This document shows, piece after piece, positions 25,426 through 36,175 of a DNA stretch of 64,000 nt. Every line of letters starts with the position of its first letter. The first letter of the stretch is position 1. Made by a program: the position numbers and the translations under genes. The stretch lies in the NCBI RefSeq assembly GCF_900343125.1, contig NZ_OPYL01000001.1:62001-126000 (forward strand), written 5' to 3'. Under the pieces are notes generated by a model. The model was not told the DNA's origin, did not search any database, and worked only from the letters and a program-made list of their open reading frames with translations. The stretch comes from Dysgonomonas sp. Marseille-P4361 (GTDB lineage: Bacteria; Bacteroidota; Bacteroidia; Bacteroidales; Dysgonomonadaceae).

Positions 25426-26532
25426 CTATCTTTTAATTAATTTTATTGCTTCATCTACTATACGATTAGCAGAGTCTGGCTGTGCCAGTTGCTGAATATT
25501 CTCAGCCAACTTTTTTAGTTGATCCTCGTCATTTACCATTTCAAGGGCTTTATCTACCAGAACATTCATTGCTTCCATGTCTGTAATGAGTACAGCAGCT
25601 TCTTTATCAACTAAGGCCATTGCATTTTTTGTCTGATGATCTTCCGACACATTTGGCGATGGCACTAATATAGTAGGCTTACCCAGCAAGCACAATTCTG
25701 ATATTGAACTTGCTCCTGCTCTGGATATCACAAGATCAGCGGCCTTGTAAGCCAGATCCATACGAGTGATAAACTCATGCAGGTGAATATTGGAAGGGTT
25801 ACCACGACCTTCAATATCCATATTCAGTTCAAAAGAATACAACTTGCCACATTGCCACAAGACTTGCACATCCGATGCAGCCAGCTTATCTATAGCAGCC
25901 AGTAAGCTTTTATTCAACGTTCTTGAACCTAGACTTCCTCCAATCAGCAAGATTGTCTTCTTTGACGGATCTAGATTAAATTCTTTACAAGCCTCTTCTT
26001 TTGTTATTGCAGCAGACATTAGCTCTTCTCTGATAGGATTACCCGTCATAACGATCCTATCCTTCGGGAAGAATTTGTCCATCCCGTCATAGGCTACACA
26101 TATTTTCGAAGCTTTCTTCCCTAAAAATTTATTTGTAATACCCGCGTAGGAATTCTGTTCTTGTATCAATGTCGGAATTCCCAATGAACTCGCTTTATAC
26201 AAAGTTGGGGCACTTGCATATCCTCCAACACCAATAGCTATATCAGGCTGAAAATCCTTTATTACTTCTTTCGCTTTCTTCAAGCTTTTCCTAAATTGCC
26301 AAATAGTAGAAAATGCTTTAAGTAAATTTTTACGATTGAAGCCGGACACCTTTATTCCAATAATCTCATAGCCTGCAGCCGGAACCTTTTCCATCTCCAT
26401 ACGTCCTTCTGCTCCTACAAAAAGAATTTTACTATCGGGGTAACGTTTCTTTATTGTATTGGCAATGGCTATTGCCGGAAAAATATGTCCTCCGGTACCA
26501 CCTCCACTTATAATAACTTTCAATTTATCCAT
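25426..26532 (-). CDS. murG: UDP-GlcNAc--undecaprenyl-PP-MurNAc-pentapeptide GlcNAc transferase
   Basis: Makes lipid II from lipid I at the inner face of the plasma membrane. 368 residues, GT-B fold. GGGTGGHIFPAIAIA (10-24) is the lipid-I-binding glycine loop, with IGVGGYASAP and IGGSLGSRTLN. In the C-terminal domain, SRAGASSISELCLLGKPTILVPSP is the UDP-GlcNAc site. It overlaps ftsW by 8 bp, consistent with a coupled lipid II synthesis and use unit. Confidence 0.98.
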   Translation of the reverse strand: MDKLKVIISGGGTGGHIFPAIAIANTIKKRYPDSKILFVGAEGRMEMEKVPAAGYEIIGIKVSGFNRKNLLKAFSTIWQFRKSLKKAKEVIKDFQPDIAIGVGGYASAPTLYKASSLGIPTLIQEQNSYAGITNKFLGKKASKICVAYDGMDKFFPKDRIVMTGNPIREELMSAAITKEEACKEFNLDPSKKTILLIGGSLGSRTLNKSLLAAIDKLAASDVQVLWQCGKLYSFELNMDIEGRGNPSNIHLHEFITRMDLAYKAADLVISRAGASSISELCLLGKPTILVPSPNVSEDHQTKNAMALVDKEAAVLITDMEAMNVLVDKALEMVNDEDQLKKLAENIQQLAQPDSANRIVDEAIKLIKR

Positions 26533-27784
26533 TGTTTTGTTCTACAGGTATACTGTCAAATGTTTCAAAATCAATATTTGCAATACTCTCGTCTACATCT
26601 TCATGTTCTGAGTTATTCAACTTAGAAGAACAAGCCAAAATAATACCAAAGTATGCACATGTAATAATCGTAGAAGTTCCTCCTCTACTTATCAAGGGTA
26701 GAGGTTGTCCTGTTACAGGTATCAGGTTTACAGCCACAGCCATATTCGCCAGAGCTTGTATGGTCAGCATTATACTGGCTCCTAATATCAGGTAACGAGG
26801 AAATTTCTTTTCGCACTTGGATGCCAAAACTCCACACCGTATCATCAAGACGACGTAGAGCATCAAAACAAATATTCCCCCAAGCAATCCCATCTCTTCC
26901 AGAATGATTGCATATATAAAGTCGGAATAGGCCTGAGGAAGGAAATCCCGCTCTACTCCACTACCAGGTAAACCTATAATGCCACCATTTGCAATGGCTA
27001 TTTTAGCATGAGATACCTGATAATTTTCATCTGTAATCTTATAAGCTACCGAACCATCCTCCAATTTGTCATGTATCGAGATCTCATTCTCACTGGAATG
27101 TCGCTCTATACGAGCTTTCCATGTTGCAAGACGATCGGGTAAATAATCTTTTGCAAAAGAATCGGGTAATAAGGTAAGGCTACCAATAAGGATAACTCCT
27201 GCTCCTATACCAACCAGAGCGATCATTCCCAACTTCTTTAAACTGACTTGCCCAATAAACATCATCAAAAAGCACACACCAAACAATAAGCATGCTGTTG
27301 ATAAGTTTTCGGGAGCAATAAGCAAGCATAGCACACCTACACCAATAATCAATGTTTTGAATATCCAATCTTCATTTCCGGGCTTCATCTTACTCAGGAA
27401 GAAGGCAACAAAACCGATTGCTGATATCTTGGCAAATTCGGAAGGCTGTATGGTAAAAGCACCTATCCCCAGCCATCGCTGAGCTCCATTGACGTCTTCA
27501 CCCATAAACATTGTAACAATCAGTAATATGGCCGAAACAGGTAAACCCAACAATAGTATAGAAAAGAAGCGACTTGGCACACGTTGCAAGAACATTACTA
27601 CAGCAGAGCCTATCAGCAAAAAGGCTGCATGACGTAATATTGGTGCCCAGTGGTTTTGCTGGCGATATGCGATCGTACTTGTGGCACTAAACACCTCAAG
27701 CAACGAAACAACGCAAAGTGCTATGAATATACACCATATCACCTTGTCGCCTTTAAATGCCCTGCCTAAAAAATTAAATTCCAT
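26525..27784 (-). CDS. ftsW: Septal SEDS peptidoglycan polymerase FtsW
   Basis: A polytopic SEDS-family glycosyltransferase that polymerises lipid II at the septum together with its class B PBP partner, here the ftsI gene in the same cluster. 419 residues with about ten predicted membrane spans. Recognisable SEDS segments are RWLGIGAFTIQPSEFAKI (with the Pro-Ser-Glu-Phe signature) and NLIPVTGQPLPLISRGGTS. Between those lie a large periplasmic loop and EEMGLLGG. Position between murD and murG favours FtsW over RodA. Confidence 0.95.
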   Translation of the reverse strand: MEFNFLGRAFKGDKVIWCIFIALCVVSLLEVFSATSTIAYRQQNHWAPILRHAAFLLIGSAVVMFLQRVPSRFFSILLLGLPVSAILLIVTMFMGEDVNGAQRWLGIGAFTIQPSEFAKISAIGFVAFFLSKMKPGNEDWIFKTLIIGVGVLCLLIAPENLSTACLLFGVCFLMMFIGQVSLKKLGMIALVGIGAGVILIGSLTLLPDSFAKDYLPDRLATWKARIERHSSENEISIHDKLEDGSVAYKITDENYQVSHAKIAIANGGIIGLPGSGVERDFLPQAYSDFIYAIILEEMGLLGGIFVLMLYVVLMIRCGVLASKCEKKFPRYLILGASIMLTIQALANMAVAVNLIPVTGQPLPLISRGGTSTIITCAYFGIILACSSKLNNSEHEDVDESIANIDFETFDSIPVEQNNG

Positions 27785-27789
27785 GCTAT

Positions 27790-29124
27790 CTATAATTTTC
27801 TAACGCATTCTTTAAATTGATCACCTCTGTCTTCATAATTCTTGAAGAGGTCGAAACTGGCACAACATGGGGATAGCAAAACGGTATCTCCTTCTTCTGC
27901 CAAGGCATAAGCTTTCTCTACAGCATCTTTCATGGAAGAAGTATCTTCTATTTTTTCAACCTTCCCATCAAAGAACTGATGTAATTTACTATTATCTACA
28001 CCAAGAAAAACCAATGCTCTTACTTTCTCGAGCACTAAGGACTCTATCTCGGTATAATCATTCCCTTTATCTGTTCCTCCTAGTATGAGAACAATTTTCG
28101 TTTTCATACTCTTAAGGGCATACCAGCAAGAATTTACATTCGTAGCTTTAGAATCATTCACGAATTGTATTCCTCTTACTCGTGCTACCTTCTCCAGACG
28201 GTGTTCTACTCCCTGAAAATCGCTCAACGATTGACGCAGATTATCATCTGTTATATCTAGCAACTTAGCAGCAATACCGGATGCCAGCGAATTGTACAAG
28301 TTGTGAGTACCTTCTAATGCTAATAGATCTTGCTCCATAACAAATACAGATTTAGGAGTGTTTATAATTATCTCATTATCTTCCAGATATGCAGAAGTAT
28401 TATCCTCCTTATATTCCGCAAACGAGTATTGCTTACCCGACGAAACCAGTTTATCCAATTCCTTACTTACGATAGGATCATCTTCCCAGAAGATAAATGC
28501 ATCTTCCTCTGTTTGATTCTGTACGATACGCATTTTTGCATCAACATACTTTTGCATATCATGATCGTAACGATCGAGATGGTCAGGAGTTATGTTTAAC
28601 AAAATAGCTATATCGGCTTTGAATGAGTACATATTTTCAAGCTGAAAGCTGCTCAACTCCAATACGTAATAATCGTAATTCTCTTCAGCAACCTGACGAG
28701 CAAAGCTACGTCCTATATTTCCTCCTAGCCCGACATTCAATCCGGCAGATTTCAGTATATGATATATCAGGCTGGTTGTAGTTGTCTTACCATTACTACC
28801 TGTTATACAAATCATTTTAGCCGATGTATAGCGCTTTGCGAACTCCATTTCGGATAAGATTGGAATTCCCATATCCTTTGCTTTTCTCACAAGAGAGACA
28901 TAGTTAGGAATACCCGGACTTTTTATTATCTCAGTAGCTGATAGAATAACCTCTTCGGTATGACCTTTTTCTTCGTACTTAATATTATGTCGGTCAAGCT
29001 CTGCCTTATAGCGATCCTGCAACGTTCCACTATCGGACAAAAAGACTTCAAAGCCTTTTGCCTTAGCCAGAATAGCTGATCCTACTCCACTTTCGCCGCC
29101 ACCAAGTATAACTATCTTATCCAT
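27790..29124 (-). CDS. murD: UDP-N-acetylmuramoyl-L-alanine--D-glutamate ligase
   Basis: Adds D-Glu to UDP-MurNAc-L-Ala using ATP. 444 residues: N-terminal ILGGGESGVGSAILAK (5-20), ATPase loop TGSNGKTTTTSL, LNITPDHLDRY, and C-terminal FVNDSKATNVNS and LLSPCCASFDLFKNYEDRG, the D-Glu-binding region of the family. It lies 9 bp after mraY and 5 bp before ftsW. Confidence 0.98.
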   Translation of the reverse strand: MDKIVILGGGESGVGSAILAKAKGFEVFLSDSGTLQDRYKAELDRHNIKYEEKGHTEEVILSATEIIKSPGIPNYVSLVRKAKDMGIPILSEMEFAKRYTSAKMICITGSNGKTTTTSLIYHILKSAGLNVGLGGNIGRSFARQVAEENYDYYVLELSSFQLENMYSFKADIAILLNITPDHLDRYDHDMQKYVDAKMRIVQNQTEEDAFIFWEDDPIVSKELDKLVSSGKQYSFAEYKEDNTSAYLEDNEIIINTPKSVFVMEQDLLALEGTHNLYNSLASGIAAKLLDITDDNLRQSLSDFQGVEHRLEKVARVRGIQFVNDSKATNVNSCWYALKSMKTKIVLILGGTDKGNDYTEIESLVLEKVRALVFLGVDNSKLHQFFDGKVEKIEDTSSMKDAVEKAYALAEEGDTVLLSPCCASFDLFKNYEDRGDQFKECVRKL

Positions 29125-29133
29125 AATTTTTTA

Positions 29134-30396
29134 TTATCGCATTTTAAGGGTTGCCAGAGTAACAACTGCAAGAATAATGCCTATTAGCCAAAAACGTACT
29201 ACTATCTTAGATTCCGGAATAGGACCTATCGGCTTCTGAATTATTGCTTGTATCCCCGAATTTCCTGCCTTTTGGAAATGGTGATGCAGAGGAGTCATTT
29301 TGAATATACGTCGCCCTTCCCCATATTTCTTTTTCGTAAATTTGAAATAGAATACTTGCATCATCACAGAGATACTTTCTACAAAGAAAACACCACAAAG
29401 AACTGGTAATAATAATTCTTTATGTATTACTACGGCAAATACACCGATAATCCCCCCTAACGTTAAACTTCCCGTATCACCCATAAACACTTGTGCCGGA
29501 AAAGCATTATACCACAAGAAGCCTACTGTTGCCCCAATAAATGAAGCAGCAAACACCACTAGCTCTTCACTACCGGGAATAAACATTATATTGAGGTAGG
29601 ATGCAAATTCGATGTGACCAGATACATATGCCAGTATTCCCAGTGTGACACCTATGATTGCAGAGTTACCCGCAGCCAATCCGTCTAATCCATCTGTAAG
29701 GTTTGCTCCATTGGATACCGCTGTAACAATAAATATAACAACAATAACGAACAAAATCCAAGCTGCCGGTTCGGCATAATCGCCCATAAATGAAACCAGA
29801 CTTTCGTAATCAAGGTTATTATTCTTTACAAAAGGAATTGTAGTTTGAGTAGACTTTGCCCCTACCGCCTCATAACTCACACGTTCGATAACATTATCCT
29901 GATTGCGAAATTCAACATTCTCTCGGATAACTACATCTGGGCTTAGATAAAGAGCTAATCCTACAATCAAGCCTAATCCAACCTGAGCTATAATTTTGAA
30001 TTTACCATGCAGTCCTTCTTTATCTTTCTTAAATACTTTTATATAGTCATCCAAGAACCCTAAAGATCCGAGCCACACAGTAGTAATTATCATCAATATA
30101 ATGTAGATATTATCTAAGCGAGTGAGCAAAAGGGTAGGCAATAATATAGCAATGATAATAATGATTCCCCCCATAGTTGGAGTTCCTTTTTTATTTAATT
30201 GCCCTTCTAATCCAAGATTACGGACAACCTCTCCTACTTGTAACTTTTGGAGTTTATCGATAATACGTCGTCCAATCAATGTAGAAATCAGCAATGACAA
30301 CAATAGGGCCATCGCTGAACGGAACGATACGTATTTAAACATCCCCGCTCCCGGAAAATCTAAACTATCTAGAAATTCGAATAGATAATATAACAT
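29134..30396 (-). CDS. mraY: Phospho-N-acetylmuramoyl-pentapeptide transferase MraY
   Basis: Integral membrane enzyme that moves phospho-MurNAc-pentapeptide onto undecaprenyl phosphate to make lipid I. 420 residues with ten likely spans. Signature motifs: [17 protein letters not shown] (the Asp pair for Mg), [20 protein letters not shown] and MTPLHHHFQ. An insert of about 50 polar residues, near 178-225, is usual for Bacteroidetes MraY and makes it longer than the 360-residue E. coli enzyme. Confidence 0.98.
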   Translation of the reverse strand: MLYYLFEFLDSLDFPGAGMFKYVSFRSAMALLLSLLISTLIGRRIIDKLQKLQVGEVVRNLGLEGQLNKKGTPTMGGIIIIIAILLPTLLLTRLDNIYIILMIITTVWLGSLGFLDDYIKVFKKDKEGLHGKFKIIAQVGLGLIVGLALYLSPDVVIRENVEFRNQDNVIERVSYEAVGAKSTQTTIPFVKNNNLDYESLVSFMGDYAEPAAWILFVIVVIFIVTAVSNGANLTDGLDGLAAGNSAIIGVTLGILAYVSGHIEFASYLNIMFIPGSEELVVFAASFIGATVGFLWYNAFPAQVFMGDTGSLTLGGIIGVFAVVIHKELLLPVLCGVFFVESISVMMQVFYFKFTKKKYGEGRRIFKMTPLHHHFQKAGNSGIQAIIQKPIGPIPESKIVVRFWLIGIILAVVTLATLKMR

Positions 30397-30449
30397 TATG
30401 AATATTTATTTATGATCAATATTTACTCTCTCTATTTTCAGAATAAAGA

Positions 30450-31901
30450 CTAATCGTTGAATAATTTTAAAACAACTTCTTTGTCATCGAAGTGATGTTT
30501 CACTCCTTTTACATCTTGGTAATCCTCATGTCCTTTACCGGCAATAAGGATAACATCTCCTTCTTTTGCTAATGTGCAAGCAGTTCTGATAGCTTGTTCA
30601 CGCTCTGCTATCAGCAATGTTTTTTTCATCTGTTGGCTGTTAAGACCATCCGCCATATCGTTTATAATGGCCTGAGGCTCTTCCCAACGAGGGTTATCCG
30701 ATGTAAGAATAACCTGATCGCTCAAACGGACAGCTTCGCGCGCCATAATCGGACGCTTAGTCCTGTCGCGATTTCCACCACAACCAACAACAGTTATTAC
30801 ACGTCCACTTCCGTCAAGAACTTCATGAATGGCCTCCAATACATTTGTCAAAGCATCAGGCGTATGCGCATAGTCTACAATTGCCGTATAATTCTCTGGC
30901 GAACGCAAGGTCTCGAAGCGTCCTGACACGGGTTTCAATGTACTTAATACAAGAAGAGCCTCGTCAGGATCTTGTCCAAGTAGCACTGTTGCACCATATA
31001 CAGCTAACAGATTGTAAACATTAAATACACCAACAAATTGGACTTGTACTTCTTTTCCGTTAATTTCAATTGCAGTACCATCAAAATGTTTCTCTATGAT
31101 TTTCGCTTTAAAATCGGCTAGTGAACGAACCGAATAAGTATGCTTCTTGGCTTTTGTATTTTGAAGCATCACCAATCCGTTTTTATCATCAATATTTGTC
31201 AAAGCAAAAGCAGTCTCAGGCAGTTCGTCGAAGAAGGTTTTCTTCGCTTTCAGGTATTCTGCCATAGTTTTATGATAGTCCAAATGGTCTTGAGTAAGAT
31301 TGGTAAAGACAGCTCCTTCGAATTTTAACCCACTGATGCGTTTTTGATGAATAGCATGTGAACTCACTTCCATAAAAGCATATTCGCAACCTGCTTCTAC
31401 CATTTTATTCAGCATATCATTTAAAGAAATGGGATCGGGTGTTGTATGTGTTGCATGAAAGGCTTTTTCGTCCACATAATTTGCAACCGTAGACAATAAA
31501 CCGACTTTGTATCCTAGCTTACGAAACATTTCGTAAAGCAGTGTTGCCGTTGTAGTTTTACCGTTTGTACCGGTAACTCCTACTAATTTTAATTTGCTGG
31601 ATGGATCTCCATACCAATAGGTAGCTATCTTACCCGCAGCATCAGCTGTATCTTTTACTTTTACATAAGTAATAGCAGAATTAGATACATCTATATTATC
31701 TTGATAAACTATAACTTTAGCTCCTAAATCTAAAGCGTTATTCACATACTGATGTCCGTCAACCTGAACACCCTTGAGGGCTATAAAAACAGACCCGTCG
31801 ATTGCATTACGTGAATCTGTAAATATCCCTGTCACATCAGGGTTATTCTCTCCCTTTACATCAAGTATATCTATATTTTTAAGTAAATCTTGCAACTTCA
31901 T
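30450..31901 (-). CDS. murE: UDP-MurNAc-tripeptide ligase MurE (meso-diaminopimelate type)
   Basis: Adds the third stem residue to UDP-MurNAc-L-Ala-D-Glu. 483 residues: [17 protein letters not shown] (UDP-MurNAc binding), [16 protein letters not shown] (ATP), [10 protein letters not shown] and [10 protein letters not shown]. The DNPR motif is the accepted marker for meso-diaminopimelate rather than lysine, so this organism's peptidoglycan should be the DAP type. It is 17 bp downstream of the ftsI gene. Confidence 0.97.
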   Translation of the reverse strand: MKLQDLLKNIDILDVKGENNPDVTGIFTDSRNAIDGSVFIALKGVQVDGHQYVNNALDLGAKVIVYQDNIDVSNSAITYVKVKDTADAAGKIATYWYGDPSSKLKLVGVTGTNGKTTTATLLYEMFRKLGYKVGLLSTVANYVDEKAFHATHTTPDPISLNDMLNKMVEAGCEYAFMEVSSHAIHQKRISGLKFEGAVFTNLTQDHLDYHKTMAEYLKAKKTFFDELPETAFALTNIDDKNGLVMLQNTKAKKHTYSVRSLADFKAKIIEKHFDGTAIEINGKEVQVQFVGVFNVYNLLAVYGATVLLGQDPDEALLVLSTLKPVSGRFETLRSPENYTAIVDYAHTPDALTNVLEAIHEVLDGSGRVITVVGCGGNRDRTKRPIMAREAVRLSDQVILTSDNPRWEEPQAIINDMADGLNSQQMKKTLLIAEREQAIRTACTLAKEGDVILIAGKGHEDYQDVKGVKHHFDDKEVVLKLFND

Positions 31902-31918
31902 AAGCCTATCTTTATTTA

Positions 31919-34126
31919 TTAATTTAACTCTATTGTTATCGTCGAACCTTTTACCAAACGGCTACCCGCAGTCAAAGATTGTTTTCTCACTTTACCTGCA
32001 CCTACAAGACGAACTTTCAGACCCTGATTCTCTAACAAGAATATTGCATCACGGGCACCCATACCAATAACATTAGGGACTAACCCTTCAGAAGATACAT
32101 TGTTCGCTTCTAAAACAATCGCATTAGACAATGTATCTAATCTTGTTTTTATCCAGTCCGCTTTTCCTCCTGCCAAGGTGAAGTCTTGATCCAGTTCATC
32201 CAATACTATTTCTGTATTTTTCAGAGAACCGTTTTTCACTACAGGAATTAAAGAATTTATTGTATCTGCCACCGGTTTAATCGGTGTAGCAACAAGATTT
32301 CTCATGTAAATTCCCTCTGCTATTCTTTTAAATACTGCACCCGGCATTAATCCTCCCGATGGAGAGCCTACTGGTCTGCGAATACCTACGAAACATGTAT
32401 ATTTCGGATTATCAGAAGGGAAATAGCCACAGAAAGAGACAAAATATCCCTCATATCCACCTCTTGCTGCTATCATTGCTGTTCCTGTTTTACCGGCAAT
32501 AGGGAATAACTCCGAATTCACAGCTTTACCAGTCCCATCAGTAACTACTCCTCTAAGTATTTCCCTTACTTCATGCAGAGTCTTTTCAGAAGAAAGCATA
32601 GGATTCACTACTTCAGCTTCAAACTCTTCCTCTATTTTTCCATCCTTCATTATAGCTTTTGTCAAGAAAGGTTTTATCATCTTTCCATTATTAGCTATGC
32701 CATTATAAAACATGAGCATATATATAGGTGGAACCTGAGTCTCGTATCCGAACGACATCCAAGGAAGTGTCGTCTTTGAAAACGGATTATATTTATCATC
32801 CGGGAATCGGATATATGAAGTTCCTTCTCGGCCCTCCAAAGGCACATCCCATTCCAATTTTTTAGTCAAACCTAAATCATGAATGCGTTGTACATATTTT
32901 TTCGGATCATTTTCATAACCCTTCAAAATCATTTGAGCAATTACCGTATTTAAAGAAGAATACATTCCTCTTGCAATCGTAGCATAACCTCTATTCTGCC
33001 CTTTTCTCCAGTCGTGATCTCGAACAACTCTTCCTTTGTATTGGAACAAACCATTACCAACGTATACCGAATCGTTAGGTGTAACGACTCCGTCTTCGAG
33101 AGCAACCATCAACGATACTGTCTTGAATGTAGATCCGGGTTCGGACATATAAGAGAATGCATTTGGTTTTCCTTCTGCATAAACACCTTCCGATACTCTG
33201 TCGAGATTGGTCATTGCCTTAATTTCACCAGTCTCTACTTCCATAATGATGGCAACACCAGATTCTGCTTTTGTCTCTACAAGCTTATCATATAAAGCTT
33301 TCTCTGCCAAATCCTGAATATCGACATTCAACGTTGTCTTTACATCATATCCATCGGTCGGTTCTTCAAGAATAACATCTATCCATTTTCCTTGAATACG
33401 TTGACGGGTTTTAAGACCTGGGACTCCTTTCAACAATGAATCGTATTTTAATTCTATACCACTTGATCCACCTTGATCGATATCTTTATAAATAGACCCC
33501 ACAGTTCGCCCTGCTAGACGACCAAAAGGTTTTTTACGCATCGTTTTCTCTTCGGTAAACAATCCGCTACGATTACTTCTTTGATCAAAGAACGGAAATG
33601 TGCGAAGCTCTTTTAATTCTACATAATTTATATCAGGTCGAACAATCCTCACATAGCGACTTCGAATACGCACTTTTTTATCTGAACCATTTGCCTTATT
33701 TTTTGCAATCTCGGCTAATTCTCTTCGGCTGAGCGCCCATCCATCCAGAATTACTTTTTTATATTGTGTAGCATTTCTATCAGGAAACTTCTTCGCCAAT
33801 GCCTGAGAAAGGGGCGTTACATATTTCATCAATGTATCTTCCTTTATCCCCTCCGACATGAAGTCCATGTAAACACCGTAGAGAGGCTCGCTTGTTGCCA
33901 GCAAACGTCCGTCGTCAGCATATATATTCCCCCTGTTAGGTCGGACTTCCCTGTCTTTTTTCACAGTTTCTTTTCGTCCCAATTCTCTCCAGGCAGCTCC
34001 CTCTACATACTTTATTTTGAATATATTGACAATGACTGCTATAAACACGAAAGACAAAAGAAGAACAAGCCATCCATAACGACTGACCGCCACATTCTTC
34101 ATTTTACTTTCAGATTTCTCCGCCAT
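31919..34126 (-). CDS. ftsI: Division class B penicillin-binding protein (FtsI/PBP3-type) with PASTA domain
   Basis: Septal transpeptidase that crosslinks glycan made by FtsW. 735 residues: N-terminal membrane anchor (about 14-36, [19 protein letters not shown]), pedestal domain, and transpeptidase with the catalytic triad of motifs STFK (in [11 protein letters not shown]), SSLN and KTGT (in [10 protein letters not shown]). At the C-terminus is one PASTA domain (about 683-735, [20 protein letters not shown]). A PASTA domain on the divisome PBP is widespread in Bacteroidetes and Firmicutes. It is 15 bp downstream of ftsL. Confidence 0.96.
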   Translation of the reverse strand: MAEKSESKMKNVAVSRYGWLVLLLSFVFIAVIVNIFKIKYVEGAAWRELGRKETVKKDREVRPNRGNIYADDGRLLATSEPLYGVYMDFMSEGIKEDTLMKYVTPLSQALAKKFPDRNATQYKKVILDGWALSRRELAEIAKNKANGSDKKVRIRSRYVRIVRPDINYVELKELRTFPFFDQRSNRSGLFTEEKTMRKKPFGRLAGRTVGSIYKDIDQGGSSGIELKYDSLLKGVPGLKTRQRIQGKWIDVILEEPTDGYDVKTTLNVDIQDLAEKALYDKLVETKAESGVAIIMEVETGEIKAMTNLDRVSEGVYAEGKPNAFSYMSEPGSTFKTVSLMVALEDGVVTPNDSVYVGNGLFQYKGRVVRDHDWRKGQNRGYATIARGMYSSLNTVIAQMILKGYENDPKKYVQRIHDLGLTKKLEWDVPLEGREGTSYIRFPDDKYNPFSKTTLPWMSFGYETQVPPIYMLMFYNGIANNGKMIKPFLTKAIMKDGKIEEEFEAEVVNPMLSSEKTLHEVREILRGVVTDGTGKAVNSELFPIAGKTGTAMIAARGGYEGYFVSFCGYFPSDNPKYTCFVGIRRPVGSPSGGLMPGAVFKRIAEGIYMRNLVATPIKPVADTINSLIPVVKNGSLKNTEIVLDELDQDFTLAGGKADWIKTRLDTLSNAIVLEANNVSSEGLVPNVIGMGARDAIFLLENQGLKVRLVGAGKVRKQSLTAGSRLVKGSTITIELN

Positions 34127-34141
34127 ACTTTATCAGCTCTA

Positions 34142-34468
34142 TTATTTCTTTATTTTATAAGTTGGCTCTGATGTCTGACTAATTTCCACACCATTCTTTT
34201 TCACCAATTCCTCCACTTTTGCTTCGCGACTAACGCTCATCAATTCGGCTGCAATAGTTAAAGATTCAAATTTTGCATCTTTCAACTCCCACTGCATTTT
34301 TTCTATTTTTGCTCTTTTTTCAATACACGAGTATCTATTACTTATGTATAAAAGCAGAATGACTAAGACCGTAAGAAAGAATCGGGCATTCTTCCAGAAG
34401 AAGTCTTCTGTAAAGACTGTCCCCCCGAGAATATACATTATCTTCTTTTTTACATCCTTTGCATTCAT
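34142..34468 (-). CDS. ftsL: FtsL-like cell division protein
   Basis: A 108-residue bitopic protein: short cytoplasmic tail, one transmembrane helix (about 29-45, FFLTVLVILLLYISNRY), then a coiled coil (about 48-85). The FtsL family diverges greatly in sequence, so this call rests on the topology and on the place between rsmH and ftsI. I start at the ATG at 34468; a GTG one codon upstream is also possible. Confidence 0.85.
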   Translation of the reverse strand: MNAKDVKKKIMYILGGTVFTEDFFWKNARFFLTVLVILLLYISNRYSCIEKRAKIEKMQWELKDAKFESLTIAAELMSVSREAKVEELVKKNGVEISQTSEPTYKIKK

Positions 34469-34481
34469 CACTATATGCCTT

Positions 34482-35390
34482 TTATTTTTTTTCTACTATT
34501 CGCAGTTTTGCACTCCTCGAACGAGGATTAGCCTCTTCCTCTTCGCGAGAAGGAACAATTACTTTATTGTTTATCAAACGGAAAGGAGTTTCAAAATTCC
34601 CAAAGAAGTCTTTCTCGACTTTCCCCTCAAAGTTTCCTGTCTTAAAGAAGTTCTTAACCAGTCGATCTTCCAATGAATGATATGTAATAACCGAAAGACG
34701 TCCTCCGGGCTTCAAAACCTCCAAAGACTGTTCTAACATTTCTTTCAACGTCTCCATTTCTTCATTCACCTCTATGCGTAAAGCCTGAAATGCCTGAGCC
34801 AAAACTTTCTTTTCTTTCTCCCCTTTAACGAACGGAGCTAGCGTATCTAAAAGATCTTTTACTTTTTTATAAGGCAAATTCTTTCTTTGCTGCACTATTG
34901 CTGCTGCGATACGTCTTGACTGACGAAGTTCTCCGTATAGGTAAAACACATCTGCAAGTCGCTCTTCGGTATATGTGTTTAATATTTTGGCAGCAGTTTT
35001 CAATCCTTGCTGATTCATTCGCATATCCAGATCACTTTCTTCGAAGCGAAAAGAGAACCCTCGCCCTTCATCATCAAAGTGATGAGACGATACTCCCAAA
35101 TCAGCCAATACTGCATCTACCTCTTCTACACCATAATATTTCATAAAACTCTTCAGATAGCGAAAATTACTTCTTACAAAAGTAAAACGCTCATCCTCTT
35201 GAATATTATTAATTGCATCTTCATCCTGATCGAAAGAGTAGAGATGACCTTTTTTACCCAAACGTGATAATATTTCTCTGGAATGCCCTCCTCCCCCAAA
35301 GGTAACATCAACACAGATACTATCTGACGCAATAGCCATTCCGTCTACGCTTTCCTTAAGCAAAACAGGCACATGATACACTTTATCCAT
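34482..35390 (-). CDS. rsmH: 16S rRNA (cytosine-1402-N4)-methyltransferase RsmH
   Basis: Methylates N4 of C1402 in the 16S rRNA decoding centre, using SAM. 302 residues: YHVPVLLKESVDG (start), DVTFGGGGHSREIL (SAM loop), FDQDEDA, VDAVLADLGVSSHHFD, RGFSFRFEESDLDMRM and YHSLEDRLVKNFF, all family marks. I start at ATG 35390; the TTG two codons upstream lies across the mraZ stop. It is the second gene of the dcw cluster. Confidence 0.97.
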   Translation of the reverse strand: MDKVYHVPVLLKESVDGMAIASDSICVDVTFGGGGHSREILSRLGKKGHLYSFDQDEDAINNIQEDERFTFVRSNFRYLKSFMKYYGVEEVDAVLADLGVSSHHFDDEGRGFSFRFEESDLDMRMNQQGLKTAAKILNTYTEERLADVFYLYGELRQSRRIAAAIVQQRKNLPYKKVKDLLDTLAPFVKGEKEKKVLAQAFQALRIEVNEEMETLKEMLEQSLEVLKPGGRLSVITYHSLEDRLVKNFFKTGNFEGKVEKDFFGNFETPFRLINNKVIVPSREEEEANPRSRSAKLRIVEKK

Positions 35391-35392
35391 TA

Positions 35393-35851
35393 TCAATCGT
35401 TTTGTAAATCATTATTCATCAACAACTGTATACGTTCGCTAAAGTCTTCTGCCGGAATCAAGGTATTCTCCAATGAATCCTTCGCCCATATTTCTATCGT
35501 ATTATCTACTCCAAGAAACACTACTTCAGATTCAATACCCACCATATGACAATAACGTCTTGGAATCAGTATACGCCCATTGGCATCAATTTCCAAACGC
35601 TCTGCATCAACAACAAATTGTCGGAATAAAGCTTGTTGCTCCTTATCCCATCTATTCAGACGGGAACGCAAACGAGCCAATTCGTCTTCCCATACCTGCA
35701 AAGGATAGAGAACTAAGCACTCTTGAAAAATATCCTTCCTAAATATCAATGCACTCTGAGCTGATTGCTGTAAAATCTTACGAAAAGCAGCAGGCACAAA
35801 AACCCTTGCTTTCGCATCAATTTTAGCTTCTATATTCCCCAGAAATTGCAT
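35393..35851 (-). CDS. mraZ: Transcriptional regulator MraZ
   Basis: DNA-binding repressor of the dcw operon that forms a ring of AbrB-like domains. 152 residues with two SpoVT-AbrB repeats: FLGNIEAKIDAKARVFVPAAFRK (the first copy, conserved DxKxRVxxP) and RLEIDANGRILIPRRY (second copy). I start at ATG 35851, matching the family's MQFLGN-type start; a TTG eight codons upstream is less likely. It is the first gene of the cluster, and two 10-nt-phased TGGGG boxes lie 67-85 bp upstream, likely its own operator. Confidence 0.95.
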   Translation of the reverse strand: MQFLGNIEAKIDAKARVFVPAAFRKILQQSAQSALIFRKDIFQECLVLYPLQVWEDELARLRSRLNRWDKEQQALFRQFVVDAERLEIDANGRILIPRRYCHMVGIESEVVFLGVDNTIEIWAKDSLENTLIPAEDFSERIQLLMNNDLQND

Positions 35852-35917
35852 CTTTAACACTTTGTTTTTTAACAATATACAATTATCGACGTAAAGTTAT
35901 AAAATAAAAACACTTTC

Positions 35918-35936
35918 CCCCACTTCTCCCCACCCA
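35918..35936 (-). promoter_or_regulatory. Candidate MraZ operator
   Basis: On the minus strand: TGGGTGGGGAGAAGTGGGG. Two TGGGG boxes (35928-35932 and 35918-35922) are spaced exactly 10 nt apart, with a TGGG flush upstream of the first. In E. coli MraZ binds TGGGN direct repeats separated by 5 nt before mraZ; this is the same geometry. Confidence 0.65.
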
Positions 35937-35950
35937 AAATAATAAAAAAG

Positions 35951-36117
35951 TTATTAACAAAAGCTCCAAGAAGTTATCAACATGATATAACATACAATTA
36001 TCAACTGATTGATGGTAGATTTCAACATGTTATTAACAAGATTTCAACAAAAATAAAAGTCTCCATTTAAGTACAAAACAGAAAGGGAAAATCTCCAAGA
36101 AATAAAGATAATCCACA
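35951..36117. other. AT-rich array of DnaA-box-like 9-mers upstream of mraZ
   Basis: All five lie on the plus strand: TTATTAACA (35951), TTATCAACA (35974), TTATCAACT (35998), TTATTAACA (36030) and TAATCCACA (36109). They match the TTATCCACA box at 7, 8, 7, 7 and 8 of 9 positions. The first three are spaced 23 and 24 bp apart. The surrounding 240 bp is very AT-rich. Chance is possible because the region is low in GC. Confidence 0.35.
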
Positions 36118-36121
36118 AAAA

Positions 36122-36149
36122 AAGGGAAGTAACAATAGTTACCTCCCTT
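36122..36149 (-). terminator. Terminator after tatC
   Basis: A 12-bp stem with one mismatch (36122-36133 and 36138-36149, core AAGGGAAGTAAC), 4-nt loop, and a T-run on the minus strand. It lies 27 bp past the tatC stop. Confidence 0.75.
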
Positions 36150-36175
36150 CTAATATTTATATAAAATGCGTATGC

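Noticed and set aside
35393-35396. TTG start for rsmH overlapping the mraZ stop
   Set aside because: The ATG two codons downstream is the more normal start and fits the family length.
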